The notes below the pieces were generated by a model that did no database searches, was not told where the DNA came from, and was given only the letters and a program-made list of their open reading frames with translations. This document shows, one piece after another, positions 1-5,288 of a stretch of DNA of 7,472 bases. The translations under genes were made by a program, and so were the position numbers. How positions within the stretch are numbered: position 1 is the first letter of the stretch; each line of letters starts with the position of its first letter. Source of the DNA: Pseudomonadota bacterium (lineage in GTDB: Bacteria; Pseudomonadota; Alphaproteobacteria; RF32; CAG-239); contig JAJWCP010000071.1 of NCBI GenBank assembly GCA_021617435.1, forward strand, positions 1-7,472, given 5' to 3'.

Positions 1-216
1 CTTGCTCAAATTCATAACCGGCGGAGCAATCCGTTTCTGAGGTAATGCTCTTAGAGTAACCAGCCGAGCAATCTTTTTCAACGCACTTGCCACAGAGCGG
101 GTTGTCTGGCTCTTGCTCAAATTCATAACCGGCAGAGCAGTTTGCCTCTGAGGTAATGCTCTTAGAATAACCGGTAGAGCAATCTTTTTCAACACACTTA
201 CCGCACGCGTCATCAC
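1..216 (-). repeat. 111-nt (37-residue) in-frame tandem repeat in the Cys-rich gene
   Basis: The 21-nt block beginning at position 1 recurs at position 112, giving a period of 111 nt or 37 codons. Each unit encodes KDCS-x-GYSKSITSE, then CSAGYEFEQ, then a CGKC pair and VEKDC. By hand, about 13 differences separate the copies over the first 94 nt, but only about three residues change over the shared 31, so most differences are synonymous. The first copy is cut by the window edge, so more units probably follow outside. Confidence 0.8.
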
Positions 217-1339
217 CGGAGTAATCCTGGGTAACAAGCTCATAACCTGCATTGCAAGTGGTAGTCTCGGTTGAGTAGCCGGGTTCGCAAGCGAGTTTTT
301 TACAAGTATAACACTTGTCTTCACCTGAGGCGCCGGTTTCCTCAAGAGACCAACCCGCAGATCCTATATCGGCACTGCCGCATTGATTGATTGTTATTGT
401 GGTTGAAGACTCGCCTTTACAAGCATCGGGCTCACACTTATAGCAGTCAGTGCTATCATAGCGGTTATTCATATCCAAATGCCAAGCGCCGGAGCCACTT
501 GCGCTACATTCAGAAGCAACTTTGGCATATCCAACTGGGCATGTTGCCGGAATACATCCGGTTTTGGCTGAGTTTATAATATAACCGTCATCGCATGCCC
601 AATCGGTGACAATGTCTTTTTCCTCATCACATGCTTTACAAGCTTCAGTTACCGCATGGGCGTTTTCAGGAATTTCACCTGTATAGGTATCTTTGCACGG
701 GTCGGTACATTCACACTTACCGCACGCATCATCACCGGAATAACCGGACTCAGACTTAGTGAAGGTGTATCCGGCGGAGCCGGTAGTGCCGCAATCAGCG
801 ATACTTGTAATGTCGGTTGAGTAGCCGACTTCACAAGATTTAGCTGTACACTTATAGCAATCAGTGCTGTCATACTTATCTGTTAAATCTAAGCTCCAAC
901 CGGCAGAGCCTTTGTTGTAACAGTCATCAGCCGTTTTAGCGTACCCGGTCGGGCAGGTTGACAAAATACATCCGGTGCCGGAGGAGTTAAGCGTATATCC
1001 GGTTTCGCAGCCGGTGAGCTTTTTATAGGTTTCGTCAGCGGGGCATTTATTGCAAATGCTGTGTTCAGGGCAAGTAGTTAAGGGGTAATCGGAGCAGTCC
1101 GGTTCAGGTTCGCTGTCAGTTACGGCAACGCAGGCTTTGTAGGCGGTATTAAAAGGGCAGTATAAATAGTGTTTGCAGTTGGCAGTATTGGCGTTGGTGT
1201 AGCCTAAGGCGGTGCAGTCAGAGGCGGTGTTGCTGCTTTGCGTGCAGCCAGCGGAGCCGCTTTTACAGGTTAAAGCTAAAGCAGAATTTGCGTTTAAGGT
1301 TATAAACAATGAAAATATTAAAATAGCAACTGTACGCAT
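1..1339 (-). CDS. Secreted cysteine-rich repeat protein, N-terminal part (3' end beyond left edge)
   Basis: Unrecognised as a named family. Reading the minus strand from the ATG at 1339 gives 446 codons without a stop, so the gene continues past the left edge. A GGGAG ribosome site lies 9 nt before the ATG. Residues 1-24 are a classic Sec signal peptide (MRTVAILIF start, hydrophobic core, predicted cut after NSALA), so the mature protein is exported. I count about 44 cysteines, roughly one residue in ten, organised as CxxC pairs (CNKC, CYKC, CGKC, CKAC, CYTC) and CxxGY motifs (CPTGYAK, CEVGYST, CSAGYEFE). This spacing recalls growth-factor-receptor-like or EGF-like disulfide modules in general, but I cannot assign a Pfam family. 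Internal repeats of 138 and 37 residues are listed separately. Known biology implies oxidation in the periplasm and a surface or secreted location. Its role (adhesin, surface coat, binding protein) is not visible. Confidence 0.85.
   Translation of the reverse strand, partial: MRTVAILIFSLFITLNANSALALTCKSGSAGCTQSSNTASDCTALGYTNANTANCKHYLYCPFNTAYKACVAVTDSEPEPDCSDYPLTTCPEHSICNKCPADETYKKLTGCETGYTLNSSGTGCILSTCPTGYAKTADDCYNKGSAGWSLDLTDKYDSTDCYKCTAKSCEVGYSTDITSIADCGTTGSAGYTFTKSESGYSGDDACGKCECTDPCKDTYTGEIPENAHAVTEACKACDEEKDIVTDWACDDGYIINSAKTGCIPATCPVGYAKVASECSASGSGAWHLDMNNRYDSTDCYKCEPDACKGESSTTITINQCGSADIGSAGWSLEETGASGEDKCYTCKKLACEPGYSTETTTCNAGYELVTQDYSGDDACGKCVEKDCSTGYSKSITSEANCSAGYEFEQEPDNPLCGKCVEKDCSAGYSKSITSETDCSAGYEFEQ
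403..1054 (-). repeat. Two diverged 138-residue super-repeat units in the Cys-rich gene
   Basis: Two segments, about 817-1054 and 403-640, align at a constant offset of 414 nt (138 codons). Each begins with a CxxC pair, then has CxxGY, TGC-I-x-x-TCP-x-GYAK, GS(A/G)xW-x-LD, YDSTDCYKC, and a further Cys-rich tail with GSAG(Y/W). Cysteine spacing is kept without gaps over the first part of the unit while the residues between have diverged. A shared YSGDDACGKC block recurs at about 690-740 and 197-221 at a different offset, so the protein is a mosaic of module types. Confidence 0.7.
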
Positions 1340-1372
1340 GAAACCATACTCCCATACATATGTATATTAGAT

Positions 1373-1401
1373 ATTATACAATAAATTTACGCATTTGTAA
1401 A
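1373..1401 (-). promoter_or_regulatory. Sigma-70-like promoter of the Cys-rich gene
   Basis: On the minus strand TTTACA (1396-1401) is followed by a 17-nt spacer and a perfect TATAAT (1373-1378). Transcription would start near 1366 and leave a leader of about 27 nt containing the GGGAG ribosome site. This is the best-matching promoter in the window, suggesting substantial basal expression. Confidence 0.75.
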
Positions 1402-1438
1402 GAATTAAGGTGCAAAGATGGCTTAAAAAATTAAATGA

Positions 1439-1467
1439 TTGCAAATCGGGCGGTTTTTAATTAATAT
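1439..1467 (+). promoter_or_regulatory. Candidate sigma-70-like promoter of the 1496 gene
   Basis: TTGCAA (1439-1444), a 17-nt spacer and TAATAT (1462-1467) lie 28 nt before the ATG at 1496. The match is moderate. Its -35 box is about 38 bp from the -35 box of the divergent Cys-rich gene promoter, so the two start back to back. Confidence 0.45.
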
Positions 1468-1495
1468 CAGCAGATAAATTTTAAGGATAGGTTTA

Positions 1496-2212
1496 ATGCA
1501 AGATAAAAAATATATGCGCGCAGCGTTGGTACTGGTGCTATTGGTTGCCGTTTATACTTTCGGCAAAGTACCGTTGATTCAGCATGTTTACGGGAGCAAG
1601 GTGAATACTCTTGGCGAAGAGCCGTTGTTTGAGCAAATTACCATGCTGCCGCAAGAATATAAACAAACCGCGAGTTTCGGCAAGTATGAGGCAGTGCTTA
1701 ACTTTAGGGCGGAATATCAGGTGACAGGGCGCGCGGTATATGTGGATATTTATGACAGGTCTTTTTATTTTGGCATTAAAGGACCGCAACAACAGCTGAA
1801 CGCGCTTTATAACGCAGTTTCGCCGTTAGACATAAGTTTGTTTATCGGGCAAACGGCGGCGGATGGTAACTGGCAGAAAATTAAAGTCGGTCACGAATAT
1901 CGGGTGATGACATGGCGGTGGAGTTCGGCTGATAAGGTAACGGTTAGTCATGACGAGATTAGCAACAGCCACATTATACCGGCAAGCACGGCAATTCGCC
2001 GCGGGTTTGATACCATAAACAAGGGCGATATTGTTTATATAAAAGGCTTTTTGCTTGATTGGAATCCGGTGGGCGAGTTTGCGGATATTGATTTTAAAAC
2101 CGCGCTTACTCCCGGCGAAATTGCTGATTTTAAGCTTGGCGGCAGAATCTCAGGCTTGTGTCGGTATTTTTATGTAACGGAGCTGACGGTTAAAGGATAT
2201 GCCTTTGAATAA
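1496..2212 (+). CDS. Uncharacterised membrane-anchored protein with HIIPA and CRYFYV motifs
   Basis: 238 residues. Start ATG 1496 is preceded by AAGGA with an 8-nt gap; an internal Met at residue 7 is a less likely start. Residues 9-23 are a hydrophobic stretch after a Lys/Arg-rich tip, giving either a signal anchor or an uncleaved signal peptide, with the rest outside the cytoplasm. The soluble part has SPLDISLFIG (about 109-118), RVMTWRW (136-142), SNSHIIPAS (157-165) followed by an INKGDIVYIKGFLLDW stretch, and CRYFYVTEL near the end. From memory, this order (SP-L-D, W-R, N-x-H-IIPA, GD-x-V-x-x-x-G-x-L, C-x-x-x-YV) matches a recurrent uncharacterised family of proteobacterial envelope proteins; I know no function for it. 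It sits alone between its own candidate promoter and a terminator. No catalytic signature is evident. Confidence 0.85.
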   Translation: MQDKKYMRAALVLVLLVAVYTFGKVPLIQHVYGSKVNTLGEEPLFEQITMLPQEYKQTASFGKYEAVLNFRAEYQVTGRAVYVDIYDRSFYFGIKGPQQQLNALYNAVSPLDISLFIGQTAADGNWQKIKVGHEYRVMTWRWSSADKVTVSHDEISNSHIIPASTAIRRGFDTINKGDIVYIKGFLLDWNPVGEFADIDFKTALTPGEIADFKLGGRISGLCRYFYVTELTVKGYAFE

Positions 2213-2217
2213 GAGAA

Positions 2218-2256
2218 AAGCCAAAGACAGGTTAGAAGGTCTTTGGCTTGAGTTTT
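2218..2256 (+). terminator. Rho-independent terminator of the 1496 gene
   Basis: An 11-bp perfect stem pairs AAGCCAAAGAC (2218-2228) with GTCTTTGGCTT (2239-2249) around a 10-nt loop. It begins 6 nt after the stop codon. The downstream T tract is short and displaced (GAGTTTT), so termination may be only moderately efficient. Confidence 0.7.
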
Positions 2257-2270
2257 AGGTTAGCCCTGTG

Positions 2271-2376
2271 AAAAGCAGTTGTGCGAAAGACAAATTGATG
2301 AAAGTGCCATAGTTTTTCCACAGGTCATAGGTATATTTCTTGGGCATAAAGCATAAGGCGTAAAAGCAGTTATGCG
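2271..2376. repeat. Pair of 15-nt direct repeats in the 2257-2464 spacer
   Basis: AAAAGCAGTTGTGCG (2271-2285) recurs with one change as AAAAGCAGTTATGCG (2362-2376), 91 nt away. The same spacer contains a CCTGTGAAAA / TTTTCCACAGG inverted pair (2265-2274 with 2314-2324, one bulged base, 39-nt loop). I see no convincing reading frame or known RNA in the roughly 200 nt between the terminator and the next promoter. These could be remnants of an older element, protein-binding sites, or chance. Confidence 0.3.
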
Positions 2377-2464
2377 GATGCCGAAATTTTCAGTTTTAGT
2401 TTAGGTTAATAATTAATTTGTAAAGGCAAGTATACGCTGAAAAATTTTAAATGCAAGATAAAAT

Positions 2465-2493
2465 TTGACAAAAAATGAAAATTATCGTATGCT
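2465..2493 (+). promoter_or_regulatory. Promoter of the 2513-3069 two-gene unit
   Basis: A perfect TTGACA (2465-2470), a 17-nt spacer and TATGCT (2488-2493) would start transcription near 2500, leaving about 13 nt of leader that holds the GGAGGG ribosome site. The TTG of the -35 box is in frame with the downstream gene, which can mislead start prediction into adding 16 residues. Confidence 0.6.
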
Positions 2494-2502
2494 TTTAATA
2501 AC

Positions 2503-2508
2503 GGAGGG
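2503..2508 (+). promoter_or_regulatory. Shine-Dalgarno GGAGGG that fixes the start at 2513
   Basis: GGAGGG lies 4 nt before ATG 2513. No ribosome site precedes the in-frame TTG at 2465, which is part of the -35 box, so the ATG is the real start. Confidence 0.8.
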
Positions 2509-2512
2509 TGAC

Positions 2513-2761
2513 ATGAATTGGAAAAAAGTTACTAAAAAAACAGCCGGAGCGGCGTTGATTACCGCGGGAGTGGCGGCAAAACTCACCAAATGGGGATTGA
2601 GCGCATCGGAGGTGGTGTTAAACGGCGCCGTTAATCTGGCGGATAGCTTTGTTTCAGCTCCTAAACTCGGAATCGGCAAGGCGGCGTTTTCAGCCGTGCA
2701 GAAAGGTGTGGCGGATTTAGAAAAAAATTTAATCAAAAAAGGTAAAGAGTGGACCAAATAA
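2513..2761 (+). CDS. Small lysine-rich protein, first gene of a coupled pair
   Basis: 82 residues, not recognised. It is strongly basic: about 14 Lys, no Arg and five acidic residues, with Lys clusters at both ends (MNWKKVTKK and NLIKKGKEWTK). The middle is alanine-, valine- and glycine-rich (AGAALITAGVAAKLTKWGL), compatible with amphipathic or weakly hydrophobic helices, so it could be membrane-associated or bind nucleic acid; the sequence does not decide. There is no clear signal peptide and no cysteine. It is the first gene behind its own promoter, and its stop codon overlaps the next start as TAATG, so the two products are probably made in linked amounts. A short hypothetical can be spurious, but the promoter, strong ribosome site, overlap and shared terminator support a real gene. 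Confidence 0.7.
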   Translation: MNWKKVTKKTAGAALITAGVAAKLTKWGLSASEVVLNGAVNLADSFVSAPKLGIGKAAFSAVQKGVADLEKNLIKKGKEWTK

Positions 2762-3069
2762 TGCAGCATGAAAATGATTACAGCGTGATTATTACTAATG
2801 AGGGGCCATTGGTCTTTATAATTAAAGCGCGCGATACGGAGCCCGAATCGCCGTTTTTGCTTTATGACGGCGGCAATCACGCTACCTTTTACCGCGGCGA
2901 GCATGAAACGATTTTGTTTGATTTTTTGAATGAAAAAGTGGTGCCGATATTGCAACAAGCCGAATCGGTTATGGTGTTTGAATCAGATGATGAGATTGAA
3001 GATATTTCACGCGATTATGAAGCCAGAGTTAAGCACATCAAGAAAAATGTTTTTACCGGTGATTTGTAA
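2761..3069 (+). CDS. Small acidic protein, translationally coupled to the preceding gene
   Basis: 102 residues from ATG 2761, which shares one base with the upstream stop (TAATG), an arrangement typical of translational coupling. A GTG at 2749 could add four residues and has AAGG 6 nt upstream, so the start is not certain. The protein is acidic, with about 22 Asp/Glu against about 10 Lys/Arg and a cluster FESDDEIEDISRD (about 75-87). The first half (YSVIITNEGPLVFIIKAR, then SPFLLYDGGNHATFYRGEHE) alternates hydrophobic and polar residues like a beta-sheet, followed by a likely helix (FDFLNEKVVPILQQAE). I do not recognise the family and see no catalytic motif. It ends shortly before the bidirectional terminator that closes this unit. 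Its charge is opposite to that of its partner, which suggests but does not prove a complex. Confidence 0.75.
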   Translation: MQHENDYSVIITNEGPLVFIIKARDTEPESPFLLYDGGNHATFYRGEHETILFDFLNEKVVPILQQAESVMVFESDDEIEDISRDYEARVKHIKKNVFTGDL

Positions 3070-3089
3070 AATTTTAATGAGGTAATAAA

Positions 3090-3132
3090 AACTCCCTTTT
3101 TGAACTGTGAGCTGTACCCCGGGAGTTGGACC
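3090..3132 (+). other. Inverted repeat with a possible IS-end remnant
   Basis: AACTCCC (3090-3096) pairs with GGGAGTT (3121-3127) around a 24-nt loop, just upstream of the bidirectional terminator. The segment TGTACCCCGGGAGTTGGACC (3113-3132) reminds me, from memory only, of the terminal inverted repeats of some IS3-family (IS150-group) elements. There is no transposase or second end in the window, so at most this is a solo relic. Confidence 0.2.
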
Positions 3133-3134
3133 GT

Positions 3135-3180
3135 AAAAAAGTCCCGAAGATTACGATAGTAATTTTCGGGATAGTTTTTT
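3135..3180. terminator. Strong bidirectional terminator between converging genes
   Basis: A 13-bp stem (3142-3154 with 3159-3171, one G-U pair in the plus-strand RNA) closes a GATA tetraloop. It is flanked by six A on the left (3135-3140) and six T on the right (3175-3180), so it gives hairpin plus U-tract in both directions. It serves the plus-strand pair ending at 3069 and the minus-strand gene ending at 3185. Confidence 0.85.
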
Positions 3181-3184
3181 ATAT

Positions 3185-4531
3185 TTAACGGTGCTTGGAA
3201 TATTTTTGCAACGGACAATTTAGTTTCCGGGGGGGGGTGATATTTTGGTTGCCGGTGAGCTTATTAAGTTTGGCAAGTCCATCGGCATTGTTTTGGCTAC
3301 GGTAAATTGGACGCAGGTGGTGAGCAATTTTGTTTAAGAACACGGCTTTTTGCGGTTTTAAAATTTTGCGGGAAGACGTGGTTTCTTTTAAGGCTCGCTC
3401 TAAATAATCCTGCTTAAATTCAGCGGTTTTGCCGGCAATTTCAAGCAAGGTGTTAACCCGTTCTTCGCCTTTTAAATACTTCATGGCTAAATCAGTTTTG
3501 GTTTGCATCCATTCGTCATAATTGCCTTGCGAAAGTTGAAGTTTGGCAATGTTTTTAAGCACATTTGCTTTTTCAGGAGCTTGCGCGTATTGCAAGGCTT
3601 GTTTGTAATAAAGTTCGGCGCGTTGTAGTTTTTCAGTGTTTTTACTGTGCAGAGTGGCGTTGGTTACAAATCCGGCAATCGGCTTATAATCTTTTAAGTA
3701 ACTTTGTGCCAAAGCGGTGTTGATTTTGTATAAATCTGAAGGCACGTCAGTTTCAGTTAATGAACGACGATAAGCGGCGCGGATAAAACCTTGGTCTTTG
3801 AACGAATCGCCCAAGCGGTTGACGCAGTAATTTATCTTTTTATAGTCTGAAGTATATTCCAACACCTTTTTTAAGCACTCTTTTTCAGAGCTGTTTTCGT
3901 CAGGGTCGTAATGCTCATTTTCAAGCAAAATGGCGCGGTGCATCATGGATATGTTGTAATATCCGGCGGCGCGCTGTTCAAAGTCAAGCGAATCGGCAAT
4001 ATCTTCAAAACGCTCTTCAATTAAGTTTACCTGATACGAGGTGGTGGCTTTTTGACTGGTGCCGGTTAAAAAACAGGTAATGTCGCCTTGAATGCGGCAC
4101 ATTTCAACTGCGGTCTGCATTTCAGGCACCATGGCGTAATGGTCATAAATAAGGTCAATATCGTCAGTAGTTATTTCAGCCAAGCTGTTGTCTTTTTTGT
4201 ATTCAGGCAGGTCAGTCAACTCAAGTAAAAGCTTGTAAGCGTCGGTTAAATCTTCATCAAGCGCTTTATTGATGATGTCATGCGAGCCATAAGTTAAACA
4301 TGCCGCTTGAAACACTTCATCATTGGCGGAAAAGGCAATGTTGCCTTCAGGCGTAACCATGGCAAACGGCGCCATTGTGGTGATAAACTGCTGATTGTCA
4401 GAGCTTTGAAGATAGTGCTTTATAAACGTTAACACGGTTTTGTTGCGGGCAGCAATCGGCAAGCGCATGGTTGTTGATTTTATCGGCTCGCCATGAGCAT
4501 TTACAAGTTTGGTGTTTTTATTTTCGGACAT
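3185..4531 (-). CDS. TPR-like helical repeat protein, uncharacterised
   Basis: 448 residues from ATG 4531, which has AAGGAG (4539-4544) 7 nt upstream. A longer version from TTG 4588 would translate the promoter and is rejected. There is no signal peptide or membrane segment, so it is probably cytoplasmic. The protein looks almost wholly helical. Residues about 305-345 (RAELYYKQALQYAQAPEKAN, then VLKNIAKLQLSQGNYDEW) fit the tetratricopeptide pattern well, and neighbouring helices at about 185-285 and 355-410 look like degenerate repeats. The N-terminal part contains GSHDIINKALDEDLTDAYK and RIQGDITCFLTG, which I do not recognise. TPR proteins usually mediate protein contacts; partner and pathway are unknown. 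A run of nine C in codons 432-435 makes the last residues (NITPPRKLNCPLQKYSKHR) sensitive to slippage: eight C would give ITPPGN and a stop at 3220-3222. It is a single-gene unit with its own promoter and shared terminator. Confidence 0.8.
   Translation of the reverse strand: MSENKNTKLVNAHGEPIKSTTMRLPIAARNKTVLTFIKHYLQSSDNQQFITTMAPFAMVTPEGNIAFSANDEVFQAACLTYGSHDIINKALDEDLTDAYKLLLELTDLPEYKKDNSLAEITTDDIDLIYDHYAMVPEMQTAVEMCRIQGDITCFLTGTSQKATTSYQVNLIEERFEDIADSLDFEQRAAGYYNISMMHRAILLENEHYDPDENSSEKECLKKVLEYTSDYKKINYCVNRLGDSFKDQGFIRAAYRRSLTETDVPSDLYKINTALAQSYLKDYKPIAGFVTNATLHSKNTEKLQRAELYYKQALQYAQAPEKANVLKNIAKLQLSQGNYDEWMQTKTDLAMKYLKGEERVNTLLEIAGKTAEFKQDYLERALKETTSSRKILKPQKAVFLNKIAHHLRPIYRSQNNADGLAKLNKLTGNQNITPPRKLNCPLQKYSKHR
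3229..3237 (-). repeat. Homopolymer C9 tract inside the TPR-like gene
   Basis: Nine G on the plus strand (nine C in the coding strand) lie 16 codons before the stop. With nine C the protein ends at 3185. With eight it ends at 3220-3222. With ten it reads through the terminator to 3015, adding about 68 residues antisense to the end of the converging gene. No other G or C run of this length occurs in the window. Confidence 0.8.
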
Positions 4532-4559
4532 TAATGTACTCCTTGCTTGATTTTTTAGT

Positions 4560-4588
4560 ATTTTGCGTTTTTTGTGTACATTTGTCAA
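4560..4588 (-). promoter_or_regulatory. Promoter of the TPR-like gene
   Basis: Minus-strand TTGACA (4583-4588), a 17-nt spacer and CAAAAT (4560-4565) place a start near 4553, about 22 nt before the ATG. The -35 is perfect and the -10 has four of six bases. It begins only 12 nt after the terminator of the upstream ferritin-like gene, so the TPR-like gene has its own transcription unit. Confidence 0.6.
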
Positions 4589-4599
4589 TATTTTTGTTT

Positions 4600-4622
4600 A
4601 AAAAACCGCCATAACGGCGGTT
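4600..4622 (-). terminator. Rho-independent terminator of the ferritin-like gene
   Basis: On the minus strand AACCGCC and GGCGGTT form a 7-bp GC-rich stem around a 5-nt loop, running directly into six T. It lies 31 nt past the stop of the gene at 4653. No T tract follows it on the plus strand. Confidence 0.8.
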
Positions 4623-4652
4623 AGAAGTTTGAGTACAAAATGTTTGGGTTTA

Positions 4653-5141
4653 TTAAAGCGGGGTGGCAAAGTCAGCTAAAAAGTCTTCCATTTCCTGCTC
4701 GTGTTCAAGTTCTTCTTTTAGAATATGGCGGGCAATGTGGAAAGTTTGATGGTCTTTGCCAAAGCACATATCGCAAATTTCTTGGTAGCGGTTAACGGCG
4801 CAGCGCTCAGAGGCTAAATTTTGCGTTACCAAAGTTTTGGTATCGGGCTTTTGAGGCGCATCATATTTGCAATGCGCGGTTTTGCTCCAATCATCAGGAT
4901 TTAAGAGCGGGGTTCCGCCAAGTTGCAAAATGCGTTCGGCAAGCATTGAGGCATGTTTTAATTCTTCTGCGGCGTGCTCGTTAAATTCGCGCGCAACGGC
5001 GGGGCGCAGCGTTCCTACCGCAACTTTGGCGCCAAGCCAATATTGATAGTAAGCAAGCCATTCTTCCGCATAAGCTTGATTTAAAATTGCAAGCAAGTCT
5101 TTAATATTTACACCAACAATTTTTTGAGCCATTTCTCCCAT
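4653..5141 (-). CDS. Ferritin-like di-iron protein (bacterioferritin/Dps-like)
   Basis: 162 residues, the usual size of a four-helix ferritin-like subunit. Start ATG 5141 has AAAGGA 7 nt upstream; a Met at residue 4 has its purine run too close to serve. A full di-iron ligand set is visible: Glu26/27 in AYAEEWLAYYQYW, Glu60 and His63 in HAAEELKHA, Glu112 in NLASERC, and Glu144 and His147 in ILKEELEHEQEM. Such proteins oxidise ferrous iron with peroxide or oxygen in the cytoplasm, storing iron or limiting oxidative damage. Cys91, Cys114, Cys123 and Cys126 are notable: Cys114 follows a ligand Glu, and 123/126 form a CxxC. Cysteines near the iron site are known from Dps-like (DPSL/thioferritin) proteins, which may be the closest relatives. 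It is transcribed alone, divergent from rpe, and ends in its own terminator. The family assignment is firm; the subfamily is an inference. Confidence 0.88.
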   Translation of the reverse strand: MGEMAQKIVGVNIKDLLAILNQAYAEEWLAYYQYWLGAKVAVGTLRPAVAREFNEHAAEELKHASMLAERILQLGGTPLLNPDDWSKTAHCKYDAPQKPDTKTLVTQNLASERCAVNRYQEICDMCFGKDHQTFHIARHILKEELEHEQEMEDFLADFATPL

Positions 5142-5157
5142 GATAAAATCCTTTCAT

Positions 5158-5186
5158 ATTTTAAGGTTGTTGCACTGCGTTTTAAA
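5158..5186 (-). promoter_or_regulatory. Weak candidate promoter of the ferritin-like gene
   Basis: Minus-strand TTTAAA (5181-5186), a 17-nt spacer and TAAAAT (5158-5163) precede the ribosome site closely. An alternative is TTGATT with TATTTA further upstream. The intergenic region is so AT-rich that neither choice is secure. Confidence 0.3.
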
Positions 5187-5243
5187 TAATTGCGCGTTTA
5201 ACAAAATCAACGTTGCGAAAATAATTTTTACGAGTATTTAAGT

Positions 5244-5283
5244 TTTTTAAGTTATACTTTATTTATTATAATAAATCAGGAGG
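5244..5283 (+). promoter_or_regulatory. rpe operon promoter overlapping a 16-bp palindrome, with ribosome site
   Basis: A perfect -10 TATAAT (5267-5272) sits inside the perfect palindrome ATTTATTATAATAAAT (5261-5276). The matching -35 (TTTTTA, 5244-5249, 17-nt spacer) is poor; TATACT at 5253-5258 is an alternative -10. AGGAGG (5278-5283) lies 5 nt before ATG 5289. The palindrome could be an operator, but AT-rich symmetric runs also arise by chance. Confidence 0.45.
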
Positions 5284-5288
5284 ATATT

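Noticed and set aside
1..222. 111-nt direct repeat as a CRISPR array
   Set aside because: The repeat is in frame, encodes conserved cysteines and has no unique spacers between units.
391..873. Short frames at 391-579 (plus) and 649-873 (minus)
   Set aside because: Both are out-of-frame shadows of the continuous Cys-rich reading frame, which has the signal peptide and promoter.
2314..2322. TTTTCCACA, a match to a DnaA box, near AT-rich DNA, as a possible replication origin
   Set aside because: Only one good box and one imperfect one nearby; no cluster and no origin-type neighbour genes. A single 9-mer match is expected by chance.
2465..2512. TTG start adding 16 residues to the small lysine-rich protein
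   Set aside because: The TTG is part of a TTGACA -35 box with a -10 element 17 nt downstream, and GGAGGG points to ATG 2513.
3090..3171. Attenuator or riboswitch built from the stacked hairpins
   Set aside because: The alternative pairing (GGAC 3128-3131 with GTCC 3141-3144) exists, but no plus-strand gene lies downstream to be controlled; the region is between converging genes.
3015..3218. 67-codon minus-strand frame beginning at TTG 3218
   Set aside because: It runs through a strong terminator and has no ribosome site; it only matters as the reading frame reached if the C tract gained one base.
4532..4588. TTG start adding 19 residues to the TPR-like protein
   Set aside because: Again the TTG is in TTGACA; AAGGAG 7 nt before ATG 4531 decides the start.
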